DNA from: Pseudoflavonifractor sp964504285
Lineage (GTDB): Bacteria > Bacillota > Clostridia > Oscillospirales > Oscillospiraceae
DNA: 64,000 nt
Direction of reading: 5' to 3'
Assembly (NCBI GenBank): GCA_964504285.1
Contig: CAZDDZ010000003.1
Span: forward strand, 1-64,000
Positions 33,581-41,179 of the stretch are shown here, one piece after another. The notes below the pieces were generated by a model. It saw only the letters and a program-made list of their open reading frames with translations, made no database searches and was not told the DNA's origin. Within the stretch, counting starts at the first letter, position 1; each line of letters opens with the position of its first letter. A program made the position numbers and the translations under genes.

Positions 33581-33694
33581 ATCTTTTTTGTCTGGATAGC
33601 GCCGATTTCCCTTGCCATACGTCGGTATGACTGCAAAAATCGGCTTGCCTAACCAAAGAAATTCTGCATGTCGCTGCTTTTCAGATACGCTCTA
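33581..33694. repeat. Decayed copy of the 163-bp inverted-repeat element
   Basis: About 114 bases that align with the right two thirds of the element at 62385-62547, sharing CTTGCCATACGTC, GTATG, CTGCAAAAA, ATCGGCTTGCCT and the terminal TTTTCAGATACGCTCTA. The other end is lost. The rest of the 33447-33763 gap shows no gene. Confidence 0.7.
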
Positions 33695-33710
33695 AGTTTT
33701 TTCGACACGA

Positions 33711-33754
33711 TGAAGCAAGGAGAGCCGGGGGTAACCCCGGCTCTCCTTGCTTCA
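33711..33754 (-). terminator. Terminator of the nucleotidase gene
   Basis: A perfect 20-bp stem with loop GTAA (33711-33730 with 33735-33754), ten bases after the minus-strand stop. No T-run follows on that strand. Confidence 0.75.
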
Positions 33755-33763
33755 TTAATGTGC

Positions 33764-35782
33764 TTACGCGGCAGGCAGCTGAAGCACCTGGCCGATGTAG
33801 ATGTTGTTGGGATTCTTAATGGTGGTCTTGTTAAGGTTATAAATCACGGTCCACTGAGTGCCGTCGCCCAAGGTGTTTTTGGCAATTTTCCACAGGCTGT
33901 CACCGGCCTTAACGGTGTAGGTGCCGGCAGTGGGTGTGGTGGGCTCGGTGGGCTTTTCGGGCTCCACGGGGGTAGTGGGCTCCACAGGCTTTTCGGTGGG
34001 CAGGGCGGGGAGCTTGCCAGCTGCGCGGAGGGCAACGGCGTTGAGGGAGGCCACATTAGGGGTACGGCCGTCCTCGGAGGTGGGAATGCTCAGCTCGCCC
34101 TTTTTAACCATGTCGTAAATCATGTCCTTCTGGGGGTCGTTCAGGTCTGCGCCGATAATTTTCCAGTTGTTGTCGCACACGGGCATCAGGGGCTTACCAA
34201 GGGCGGCCACATAGTCGGTCACCATGTCCCGGACGGCGCCGCCCTCGTACACCACATCGGCGGCGTTAATCATGCCCGCACCCACCAGACCGCCGTAGCG
34301 GTAGTTATTGAGCGCCAGGGTCAGGGTCTGGTCGTCGGTCAGGGGAGCGCCCTTGTAGGTGACGTTAACAATGCGGCTGCCGGCGGGCTTAGAAATGTCG
34401 ATGTCGTAATTGACGCCGGAGAACATGTCGTAGTTATACAGGCGAATATTGGGGTTAAAGCTGATGGTCACATCGCCGGGCTGATACTGGTTAAAGAAAT
34501 CGCCTGCCTGGCGCTCCATAATGGCCTTGAGCTGCTTGCCGGTGACCTTTACGGCAAAGAGGGTATTGTCGTACTTGTAAATTTTCACGCTGTCGCGGTT
34601 GAGATAGGGGCCCTTTACCAGGTTAGAGGTGGAGTCAAAGAGGGCGGCCAAGGAGACGTCAGCCCCCGACTCCTTCATCTGAACAATGTTGACAAGGTCG
34701 GTAATGGGGTTATCCTCGATAACGGCGCGGGGGATACCGGGGAGAAGCTCCACAGGATCCATAAAGGTTTCGCCCACCTCGCCCACCTGCTTGGCGGCCA
34801 GAGCAAGGCTCTTTTCATGAAGGGTCTTGAACTCGGCCAGGAAAGCGGCGTCGGGGGTGACGGCGGAGCAGTCCAGCAGTTCGGAGACGGTAGCGGTCTT
34901 GTCAATTTCCCACTTGCCGTCCTTCTGGGTGAGGGTGAGGGCCAGCTTGCCCACAAATTGGCCGTTGTTGGTGGGCTCCAGCACGGGCACACCGGCGATG
35001 TCCTTGTCTACCTTGGCGTGGGCGTGACCGATAAACAGACCGTCCAACTGGTCGGCGTACTTGGTGACAACAGCCTCCATACCGTCGGTGCCGTACTCGC
35101 CCTCGGTTCCGTAGTGGACAGAACCGATGATGACGTCGGCCTTGCCCTCCAGCTCCTTAAGGATTTTGCCGGTCTCGTCCATGGGAGAGGTAAAGGTCAT
35201 CTTGTCAAAGCGGGTGGGGTCAGAGGCTTCCCACTGGGGGACGTGGGGGGCATCAATGCCGAAGATGGCGACCTTTACGCCGTTTACGTCAAAAATCTTG
35301 TAGGCGTTCTGGAAACGGGTGCCGTCGGCCTTGTAGATGTTGCCGGCCAGGGTAGCGCCCTTAAATTCAGAGATGGCCTTCTGGAGATTTTTGAACTCGA
35401 AGTTAAACTCGTGGTTGCCCAGAGTCCAGGCATCGTACTTAAGGTAGTTCATGGCGGCAATCATGGGGTGGGGCACGTCGTTTCGGAACTCCTGGATGTA
35501 GTTAGCCTGAAGGGTGTCGCCGGTATCGATGAGCAGGAGATTGGGATCGGCCTTCCGCTCGGCTGCTACCACGGCGGCGACATGAGCCATGCTGGTTTTG
35601 CTCTCCTTATTGGAGGCGTAGTCAAAGGGATTTACCATGCCGTGCAGGTCACTGGTTTGGAGAATGGTAACGGTGGCCTTGCGTGCGTCTGCCGCAAAGG
35701 CGGCGGGGATCATGGACAGGAGCATGGCAACGGCCAGGAAAGTTGCCACTAGAGTACGGAGACTGCGATGTTTCAGCTTCAT
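33764..35782 (-). CDS. Secreted 5'-nucleotidase / metallophosphoesterase with C-terminal LysM
   Basis: A 672-residue exported protein. The signal peptide spans roughly residues 8-31 (LVATFLAVAMLLSMIPAAFA). The metallophosphoesterase domain has the metal motifs TSDLHG, DTGDTLQ and LGNHEFN. The UshA-type C-terminal nucleotide-binding domain follows (up to about 560), then a Pro/Thr/Glu-rich linker near 600 and a LysM domain (TYTVKAGDSLWKIAKNTLGD) that would bind peptidoglycan. It probably releases nucleosides and phosphate from nucleotides at the cell wall. This fits functionally with the nucleoside-type importer at 23.5-28.3 kb, though the genes are not linked in an operon. Confidence 0.92.
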   Translation of the reverse strand: MKLKHRSLRTLVATFLAVAMLLSMIPAAFAADARKATVTILQTSDLHGMVNPFDYASNKESKTSMAHVAAVVAAERKADPNLLLIDTGDTLQANYIQEFRNDVPHPMIAAMNYLKYDAWTLGNHEFNFEFKNLQKAISEFKGATLAGNIYKADGTRFQNAYKIFDVNGVKVAIFGIDAPHVPQWEASDPTRFDKMTFTSPMDETGKILKELEGKADVIIGSVHYGTEGEYGTDGMEAVVTKYADQLDGLFIGHAHAKVDKDIAGVPVLEPTNNGQFVGKLALTLTQKDGKWEIDKTATVSELLDCSAVTPDAAFLAEFKTLHEKSLALAAKQVGEVGETFMDPVELLPGIPRAVIEDNPITDLVNIVQMKESGADVSLAALFDSTSNLVKGPYLNRDSVKIYKYDNTLFAVKVTGKQLKAIMERQAGDFFNQYQPGDVTISFNPNIRLYNYDMFSGVNYDIDISKPAGSRIVNVTYKGAPLTDDQTLTLALNNYRYGGLVGAGMINAADVVYEGGAVRDMVTDYVAALGKPLMPVCDNNWKIIGADLNDPQKDMIYDMVKKGELSIPTSEDGRTPNVASLNAVALRAAGKLPALPTEKPVEPTTPVEPEKPTEPTTPTAGTYTVKAGDSLWKIAKNTLGDGTQWTVIYNLNKTTIKNPNNIYIGQVLQLPAA

Positions 35783-35914
35783 TTTGTAAACTCCTTTTCC
35801 CTATATTTTGCCAGAGGTACAAGCTTATTGTAGTCTTTTAAAAGGGGGTTTACAATCGACATTTGGGGGCTTTTGGGAAAAAATTTTGTAAAGATTTTTT
35901 GGTGTTTACATTCA

Positions 35915-35944
35915 TTGACAATCCTAATACAAAAGGCATATACT
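35915..35944 (+). promoter_or_regulatory. Strong sigma-A promoter of the ABC exporter operon
   Basis: TTGACA (35915-35920), 18-bp spacer, TATACT (35939-35944), ahead of an AAAGGAGGTG ribosome site. Confidence 0.75.
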
Positions 35945-35977
35945 AAATCTTTAGAGTATAAAAGGAGGTGCAGGTTT

Positions 35978-37732
35978 ATGACGGCGCAGCAAATGAAGAA
36001 AAGCGGACACCTGCGCATATTTACGTCCTACTACAAACCCCACTGGAAGCTTTTTGTGCTGGACATGGTTTGCGCCCTGTGCATTGCTCTGGTGGATTTA
36101 GCCTTTCCCTATGTCTCCAAGCTTTCGATGGAGGCCCTTTTGCCCAAACAGCTTTTCGGGGCCTTTTTTGCCGTAATGGCGGCTATGGTGGGTGCTTACC
36201 TGCTCAAGACCGTGATGAATTTTATCGTCACCTATTGGGGCCATATTCTGGGCGTGCGCATTGAGGCCGACATTCGCCGTGATCTCTTTGCCCATATGCA
36301 GGAGCTCTCCTTTAGTTTTTACGACAAAAACCGCACAGGTCATCTCATGAGCCGGGTTACCGGGGATCTCTTTGAGATCACCGAGCTGGCCCACCACGGA
36401 CCCGAGGATTTTTTCATCTCGGTCATTACCCTGCTGGGCGCGTTTGCCGTCATGCTCACCATTCGGTGGGAATTGGCGCTGGTACTCTTTGCGGTGGTGC
36501 CCCTTTTTATCCTCTTTACCGTGCTGCGCCGCAAGCGGCTCATGGCATCCTCTGTGGAGGTCAAGGCCAAAATGGCGGGCATTAACGGCGATTTGGAGTC
36601 CTCAATTTCAGGAATGCGTACCGCCAAGGCCTTTGCCAACGAGCAGACCGAAATTGACAAGTTTCGGGCTGCTAATGATAAGTTCCGCAGCGCCAAGCGG
36701 GGCTACTACAAAAACATGGCCATTTATTTCTCCGGCCTTGAATTTATCATGAGTATGATGAGCGTTATTGTCATTGCCGTGGGCGGTTTTCTCATTATGC
36801 GGGGAAAGATGACCTATGTGGAGCTGATTACCTTCTCCCTCTACGTCACCACCTTTATTTCCCCTATCCGCAAACTCTCCAATTTTACCGAGCTCTTTAT
36901 GCAGGGCATGGCTGGCTTTAAGCGGTTTGTGGAGCTGATGCGGGTGGAGCCCGACGTGAAGGACGCGCCCGACGCGGAGGAGCTGCCCCAAGTCAAGGGT
37001 GATATTTTGGTGGAGGACGTTACCTTTCGCTATCACCCGGAGAAGGAGCCTGTTCTATCCCATGTGACCCTGCAGATTCCCGCGGGGGAGACTGTGGCGG
37101 TGGTGGGCCCCTCCGGCGGCGGTAAAAGCACCCTCTGCCAGCTGATCCCGCGGTTTTACGACGTGACCGAAGGGCGTATTTTGGTGGACGGCAAGGATGT
37201 GCGCACCCTCAAGCAGCACTCCCTGCGGGAGAATATCGGTGTTGTGCAGCAGGACGTGTTTCTCTTTGCGGGAACCATCTATGATAATATCCGCTACGGT
37301 AAGCCCGACGCCACCGACGAGGAAATTTTCTTAGCGGCGCGGCAGGCCGAGATTTATGACGATATTATGGAGATGCCCGACGGCTTCCAGACCCAGGTGG
37401 GGGAGCGGGGGGTCATGCTCTCGGGCGGCCAGAAGCAGCGGGTCTCTATTGCCCGCATTTTTCTCAAAAATCCGCCCATCCTAATACTGGACGAGGCCAC
37501 CTCCGCCCTGGACAGCGTCACCGAGCACCGAATCCAGGGTGCGTTTGACGAGCTGGCCAAGGGCCGCACCACCCTCATCATCGCCCACCGCCTGTCCACC
37601 ATCCGAGCCGCCCACCGTATCATTGTCATTGACGAAGCGGGTATTAAGGAGGAGGGCTCTCATGAGGAGCTGATGGCCTTGGGCGGCGCGTACGCGGAGC
37701 TTTACAACGCGCAAAGGTCGGTGGCGGTATGA
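35978..37732 (+). CDS. ABC transporter, fused permease and ATPase (exporter type)
   Basis: A 584-residue half-transporter. The membrane domain has six helices (about 25-320) with the YDKNRTGHLMSRVTGD coupling region. The ATPase has Walker A GPSGGGKST, signature LSGGQKQR and Walker B ILILDEATSALD. Such exporters act as dimers on lipids, peptides or drugs. The ATG at 35978 is chosen from AAAGGAGGTG seven bases upstream; the frame is open farther upstream. It overlaps ylmH by four bases, so the two are cotranscribed. Confidence 0.93.
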   Translation: MTAQQMKKSGHLRIFTSYYKPHWKLFVLDMVCALCIALVDLAFPYVSKLSMEALLPKQLFGAFFAVMAAMVGAYLLKTVMNFIVTYWGHILGVRIEADIRRDLFAHMQELSFSFYDKNRTGHLMSRVTGDLFEITELAHHGPEDFFISVITLLGAFAVMLTIRWELALVLFAVVPLFILFTVLRRKRLMASSVEVKAKMAGINGDLESSISGMRTAKAFANEQTEIDKFRAANDKFRSAKRGYYKNMAIYFSGLEFIMSMMSVIVIAVGGFLIMRGKMTYVELITFSLYVTTFISPIRKLSNFTELFMQGMAGFKRFVELMRVEPDVKDAPDAEELPQVKGDILVEDVTFRYHPEKEPVLSHVTLQIPAGETVAVVGPSGGGKSTLCQLIPRFYDVTEGRILVDGKDVRTLKQHSLRENIGVVQQDVFLFAGTIYDNIRYGKPDATDEEIFLAARQAEIYDDIMEMPDGFQTQVGERGVMLSGGQKQRVSIARIFLKNPPILILDEATSALDSVTEHRIQGAFDELAKGRTTLIIAHRLSTIRAAHRIIVIDEAGIKEEGSHEELMALGGAYAELYNAQRSVAV

Positions 37733-38523
37733 CCAAAACCGAGCTGCTCAATAAAACCGCCCGGAATGAGGAGGAGCGCATCCTCCTGGCCCGAACATTG
37801 GACAAGCTGGATATGGCGCATAACCGTGGCGTACCTGCCTGCACCGGCTTCCTTTCCCCCGGTGAGCGGGCGGCGGTGGAGGGGCTTTTAAATGCCGCCG
37901 GGCACCCCAGGCATCTCTTTTTCGGCGGATTTGAGGGGGCTGAGCGCAATATCTGTGCCTTCCTGCCCGACTGGCAGGAGGAGGACGGCTGGATGCTGGG
38001 CGATTGCCCTGTTTCCGCCCTGCGGTGCGCATTTCCGGAGAACAGCGGCCTGACCCACCGGGATTTTCTTGGCTCGGTTCTGGGCTTGGGAATTACCCGA
38101 GAAAAGGTGGGCGACCTGCTGGTGGGGGATAGCAGCTGCGATATGATCGTTTTAAAGGAAATCGCGGATTTTCTCCTGCTTCACTTAGAAAGTGCGGGGC
38201 GGGTGAGACTAAAGGTGGCGCCGATTGAACTTGCCGACCTCACCCCAAAGGCCGCCGAGGTCAAGAACGTGCGGGATACGGTGGCCACACTTCGGCTGGA
38301 CGCGGTGGCTGCCACCGGATTTTCTCTGCCACGCAGCAAGGCTGCCGACCTTATTTCCTCGGGGCGTATTCAGCTTAATCACCGGGAATGCGCCAAGCCT
38401 GACAAGACAGTGGCACAGGGGGATGTGCTCACCTGCCGAGGTCTGGGCAAATGTGTGGTGAAAGAGGCGGGCAAGCTCTCTAAAAAAGGGCGTATTATGA
38501 TAGAATTGGAGCGATATATTTAA
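37729..38523 (+). CDS. ylmH: YlmH family RNA-binding protein (S4 domain)
   Basis: A 264-residue protein with the YlmH N-terminal region (RNEEERILLARTLDKLDMA; FFGGFEGAERNICAFLP) and a C-terminal S4 domain (LPRSKAADLISSGRIQLNH). YlmH is known in Bacillus and Streptococcus from the division/cell-wall cluster and has been linked to rescue of stalled ribosomes. Here it is outside that cluster, behind an ABC exporter. The next gene starts on its stop codon (TAATG). Confidence 0.9.
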   Translation: MTKTELLNKTARNEEERILLARTLDKLDMAHNRGVPACTGFLSPGERAAVEGLLNAAGHPRHLFFGGFEGAERNICAFLPDWQEEDGWMLGDCPVSALRCAFPENSGLTHRDFLGSVLGLGITREKVGDLLVGDSSCDMIVLKEIADFLLLHLESAGRVRLKVAPIELADLTPKAAEVKNVRDTVATLRLDAVAATGFSLPRSKAADLISSGRIQLNHRECAKPDKTVAQGDVLTCRGLGKCVVKEAGKLSKKGRIMIELERYI

Positions 38524-38732
38524 TGGAGCAGTCTAAAATTGACCGCATTAACGAGCTGGCTAAGAAGGCTCAAACCCCCGAGGGGCTTACCCCGGAGGAG
38601 ACCGCAGAGCGGGCCGTCCTGCGTCAGGAATATGTGGCTGCCTTTAAGGCGAGCCTGGTGGCGCAGCTGGAAAACACCGTTATTGAGGAGCCCGACGGAA
38701 CCCGTCGCCCCCTTAAAAAGAAGGAGCCCTGA
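38523..38732 (+). CDS. DUF896 (YnzC-like) small protein
   Basis: A 69-residue cytoplasmic protein with the DUF896 pattern: IDRINELAKKAQTPEGLTPE, ERAVLRQEYV and a short charged C-terminal tail. It is a small helical hairpin of unsettled function, reported in Bacillus within the SOS regulon or near it. It is coupled to ylmH by a one-base stop/start overlap. Confidence 0.9.
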   Translation: MEQSKIDRINELAKKAQTPEGLTPEETAERAVLRQEYVAAFKASLVAQLENTVIEEPDGTRRPLKKKEP

Positions 38733-38821
38733 GACAAAAAAGATCTGCATGGAGCGGCGCATGCATTTCTTAAGAATTTATTTCCCGGTGTAAACATTAT
38801 ATGAACTTTCACCCTAATCCG

Positions 38822-38850
38822 TTGACAGTGTTCCACGGTAGTAATATGCT
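38822..38850 (+). promoter_or_regulatory. Sigma-A promoter of the MarR gene at 38881
   Basis: TTGACA (38822-38827), 17-bp spacer, TATGCT (38845-38850). Confidence 0.7.
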
Positions 38851-38880
38851 TTTTTTGTCTACGAAAGGAGCATGATACAG

Positions 38881-39318
38881 ATGAAAGAGTCTCGAGATAT
38901 ATTGATGTGCTATCTGCGGGTGACCCAGCATATGTCACACCAATTTCGCAGTCACTTTGGAAAGCTGAACCTCACCTTTCCGCAGGCGCTGGTGCTTACC
39001 GTGCTGGGGGAGGAGGGCGCTATGCCCATCAGCGCCCTGGCCGAGCGAACAGGGAGCGCCAATTCCACAGTGTCCGGCATTGTGGACCGGCTAGAGAAGC
39101 TTGAGCTGGCCAAACGGGAGCGGAGTGATGCAGACCGGCGGGTGATTTATGTGGCCCCTACCGAGAAGTATAAAGCGCTGCGCCGCAAGGCGGAGACCAA
39201 CGTATCTGGCTACTTTTCCTCCCTGCTGGATGACATGCCCCCAGAGGATCGGGCTGAAATTCTCTCCGGGTTAAGTAAACTGGACGCCGCCCTCCAGAGA
39301 CAGGACGGAGTAAAATAA
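38881..39318 (+). CDS. MarR family transcriptional regulator
   Basis: A 145-residue winged-helix protein. The recognition region is MPISALAERTGSANSTVSGIVDRLEKLEL, with the wing at RERSDADRRVIYV. The ATG at 38881 lies ten bases from AAAGGAG; an ATG at 38872 is in frame but too close to the site. Its target is unknown; it has its own promoter and no obvious partner gene downstream. Confidence 0.9.
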   Translation: MKESRDILMCYLRVTQHMSHQFRSHFGKLNLTFPQALVLTVLGEEGAMPISALAERTGSANSTVSGIVDRLEKLELAKRERSDADRRVIYVAPTEKYKALRRKAETNVSGYFSSLLDDMPPEDRAEILSGLSKLDAALQRQDGVK

Positions 39319-39358
39319 AAAACGTCCAAAAATATTTCGTTTTTTTCTTGCGTTATGG

Positions 39359-39480
39359 TACCCTCGGTTGACAAAGTACAATACGCCTCAGCCTTACTTG
39401 CCGTAAGGCAAGGAGGATAACGAAGCATGGGGCGCAGCCATGTGCCTAAAAACCGTGTTGTACTTTTTCAGCCAAGGGTA
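39359..39480. repeat. 122-bp inverted-repeat element, MITE-like or structured RNA
   Basis: The outer arms (39359-39381 and 39458-39480) are imperfect complements (19 of 23), extended inward by four more pairs, and begin and end with TA. Inside are two small hairpins, GCCTTAC-TTGCC-GTAAGGC (from 39391) and GCATGG ... CCATG (near 39425). The TA ends fit a Tc1/mariner-type miniature element. A three-way-junction RNA ahead of the next gene is the alternative. Confidence 0.55.
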
Positions 39481-39528
39481 GAAATGTGGGTATTCTAAGG
39501 TATTAACAGGGAAAGGCGAGGTGGTTGC

Positions 39529-40617
39529 ATGAGAAATCATTACGGATACGGCTCATACCGTGGCCGGGGCGGCTTTCGCACCTTTTTAAAAATTTTGGTG
39601 GGCGTTTTGACGGCGGTGCTGGTGTTCCTGGTGGCGGGCTACTTTTTCCTCCAGCAATTTGCCGTGGTCACCGATAAAGGAGTATATTACGACATTCCTT
39701 TCCTGCGTGGGAAAGAGCAGCGGCCCTCTCCCAGCCAGCCTATCGCGGTGGAGACGCCTCCGTTAATTATTGCGCCCACGCCGACACCGACCCCCGAGCC
39801 AGAGCCGGTGGAGGACCCGCTTCGGGCTGTGCTTTTGCCCACGTCTGCTCTCTATGACGGCACAGCCCAGGCCCAAATGGAGGCGGCGGAAGGAAACGCT
39901 GTAATTTTTGACATGAAGGCTGACGACGGTACTCTGCCCTATGTGTCCCAGGTGCAGCGGGCCAAGGATTTAAAAGCCTCCGGCTCCGACCATGCTGTGA
40001 ACGAGGGGCTGGAAGCCCTTACGGGGAGCGGGGTGTACACCATTGCCCGGGTCTCCTGCTTTAAGGATAACAATGCTCCCTACCGCAATAACGCTCTTTC
40101 CATTAAAACCAACAGCGGCTATAACTGGCGGGACGAGGAGAACCTGCGTTGGATGAGTCCCACCAATGAGGAAGCTCGCCAGTATGTTACCGACCTGTGC
40201 GTGGAGCTTGCCAGACTGGGCTTTGACGAGATTCTGCTGGACAATGCGGCCTACCCCGTGGCCGGTCATCTGGAGTATATTAAGGTAGGCACGGCCTACG
40301 ACAAAACCCAATTTTCTGCCGTGGTGGACGGGTTTTACGCCCAGATAAAGGCTGCGCTGGCCCCCTACCCGGAGGTAAAGCTTTCTATTATAGGTACCCA
40401 AGATGCCGTCCGGAACGGCACTGACCCCATAAGCGGCCAGAGCGCGGCGGGACTGACTGCACATGCAGACCGTGTGTGGCTGCTCGCCCCCGAGGGAGAT
40501 ACCGCCGATTACACCGCCGCCCTTACCCGGGCCGGGATGAAGAATATCCAAACCGGCCTGGTGCTGCTGACCGATACCCCCCTGGACACCGAGGAAAGCT
40601 GGGGAATTTTACCTTAA
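39529..40617 (+). CDS. Membrane-anchored putative glycoside hydrolase (DUF4015)
   Basis: A 362-residue protein with an N-terminal membrane anchor (about 20-43), a Pro/Thr/Glu-rich linker (APTPTPTPEPEPVEDPLR) and a barrel-like domain with VIFDMKADDGTLPYVSQV, YTIARVSCFKD, NWRDEENLRWMSPTNEEAR and LGFDEILLDNAAYP. These are features of the DUF4015 putative glycosyl hydrolase family. The Asp residues in DMKADDG and DEILLDNA are candidate catalytic residues. The substrate is unknown; surface location is inferred from the anchor. Confidence 0.85.
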   Translation: MRNHYGYGSYRGRGGFRTFLKILVGVLTAVLVFLVAGYFFLQQFAVVTDKGVYYDIPFLRGKEQRPSPSQPIAVETPPLIIAPTPTPTPEPEPVEDPLRAVLLPTSALYDGTAQAQMEAAEGNAVIFDMKADDGTLPYVSQVQRAKDLKASGSDHAVNEGLEALTGSGVYTIARVSCFKDNNAPYRNNALSIKTNSGYNWRDEENLRWMSPTNEEARQYVTDLCVELARLGFDEILLDNAAYPVAGHLEYIKVGTAYDKTQFSAVVDGFYAQIKAALAPYPEVKLSIIGTQDAVRNGTDPISGQSAAGLTAHADRVWLLAPEGDTADYTAALTRAGMKNIQTGLVLLTDTPLDTEESWGILP

Positions 40618-40627
40618 CAGAAAGTAA

Positions 40628-40663
40628 AAAGTAAGGAGCGAAAAATCGCTCCTTACTTTTTTT
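40628..40663 (+). terminator. Terminator after the DUF4015 gene
   Basis: A 14-bp stem AAAGTAAGGAGCGA / complement (40628-40641, 40646-40659) with loop AAAA and a T-run. Confidence 0.88.
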
Positions 40664-40757
40664 ACAATATGCTAATAAATGATGTGTTATTTTTTGGACA
40701 TACTAACCAGATATTTAACAAAGAGGGGTTTTTCGTGTTTTTCTACAAAGGAAAATC

Positions 40758-40786
40758 TTGCAATCCGTACCCGTTTCAGTTATTCT
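40758..40786 (+). promoter_or_regulatory. Candidate promoter of the V-ATPase operon
   Basis: TTGCAA (40758-40763), 17-bp spacer, TATTCT (40781-40786), about 80 bases before the first gene. Confidence 0.55.
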
Positions 40787-40864
40787 TTATAACATGACAT
40801 ATTATTTTCGAACCTGTAAAACGGTAGAGTCGATTAACATCTCATTTGAGAAGGCGGTGAAAGC

Positions 40865-41179
40865 ATGTCATTGGAAGCAATTAAGCAGGTGACGCAGGCT
40901 GAGGAGGAGACTCAGGCCAGGCTGGCAGAGGCTAAGATCAACGCAAAGCGCATGGTAGCCGACGCCGAGCGGGAGGGCCGCGCACAGGTAGAGTCTGCAC
41001 GGGCCCAGGCCGAGACCAAGGCGAAGGACCTGATGAAGCAGGCGGAAGTCCGCGCCCACGACCGTACAACTGCGGTTATGCATGAGACCGAGCAGTCCTG
41101 CGCCACACTCCGTCAGGCAGCGGAAGCCAAGCTGGACGCAGCTGCAGACCTAATCGTCAGAAGGGTTGTGAACGACTAA
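40865..41179 (+). CDS. ntpF: V-type ATPase subunit G/H (peripheral stalk)
   Basis: A 104-residue almost entirely helical, Ala/Glu/Lys-rich protein (EEETQARLAEAKINAKRMVADAE...), typical of the stator coiled coil that pairs with subunit E. It opens an operon whose order F-I-K-E-C-G-A-B-D equals that of the Enterococcus hirae ntp operon. GAAGGCGGTG precedes the ATG, and its stop overlaps the next start (TAATG). Confidence 0.85.
   Translation: MSLEAIKQVTQAEEETQARLAEAKINAKRMVADAEREGRAQVESARAQAETKAKDLMKQAEVRAHDRTTAVMHETEQSCATLRQAAEAKLDAAADLIVRRVVND

Noticed and set aside
33668..35752. A 694-codon open frame on the plus strand opposite the nucleotidase gene
   Set aside because: It is a mirror of the highly biased codon use of the minus-strand nucleotidase, which has a signal peptide, metal motifs and LysM. 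The antisense translation is Gly/His/Val-rich without any family motif.
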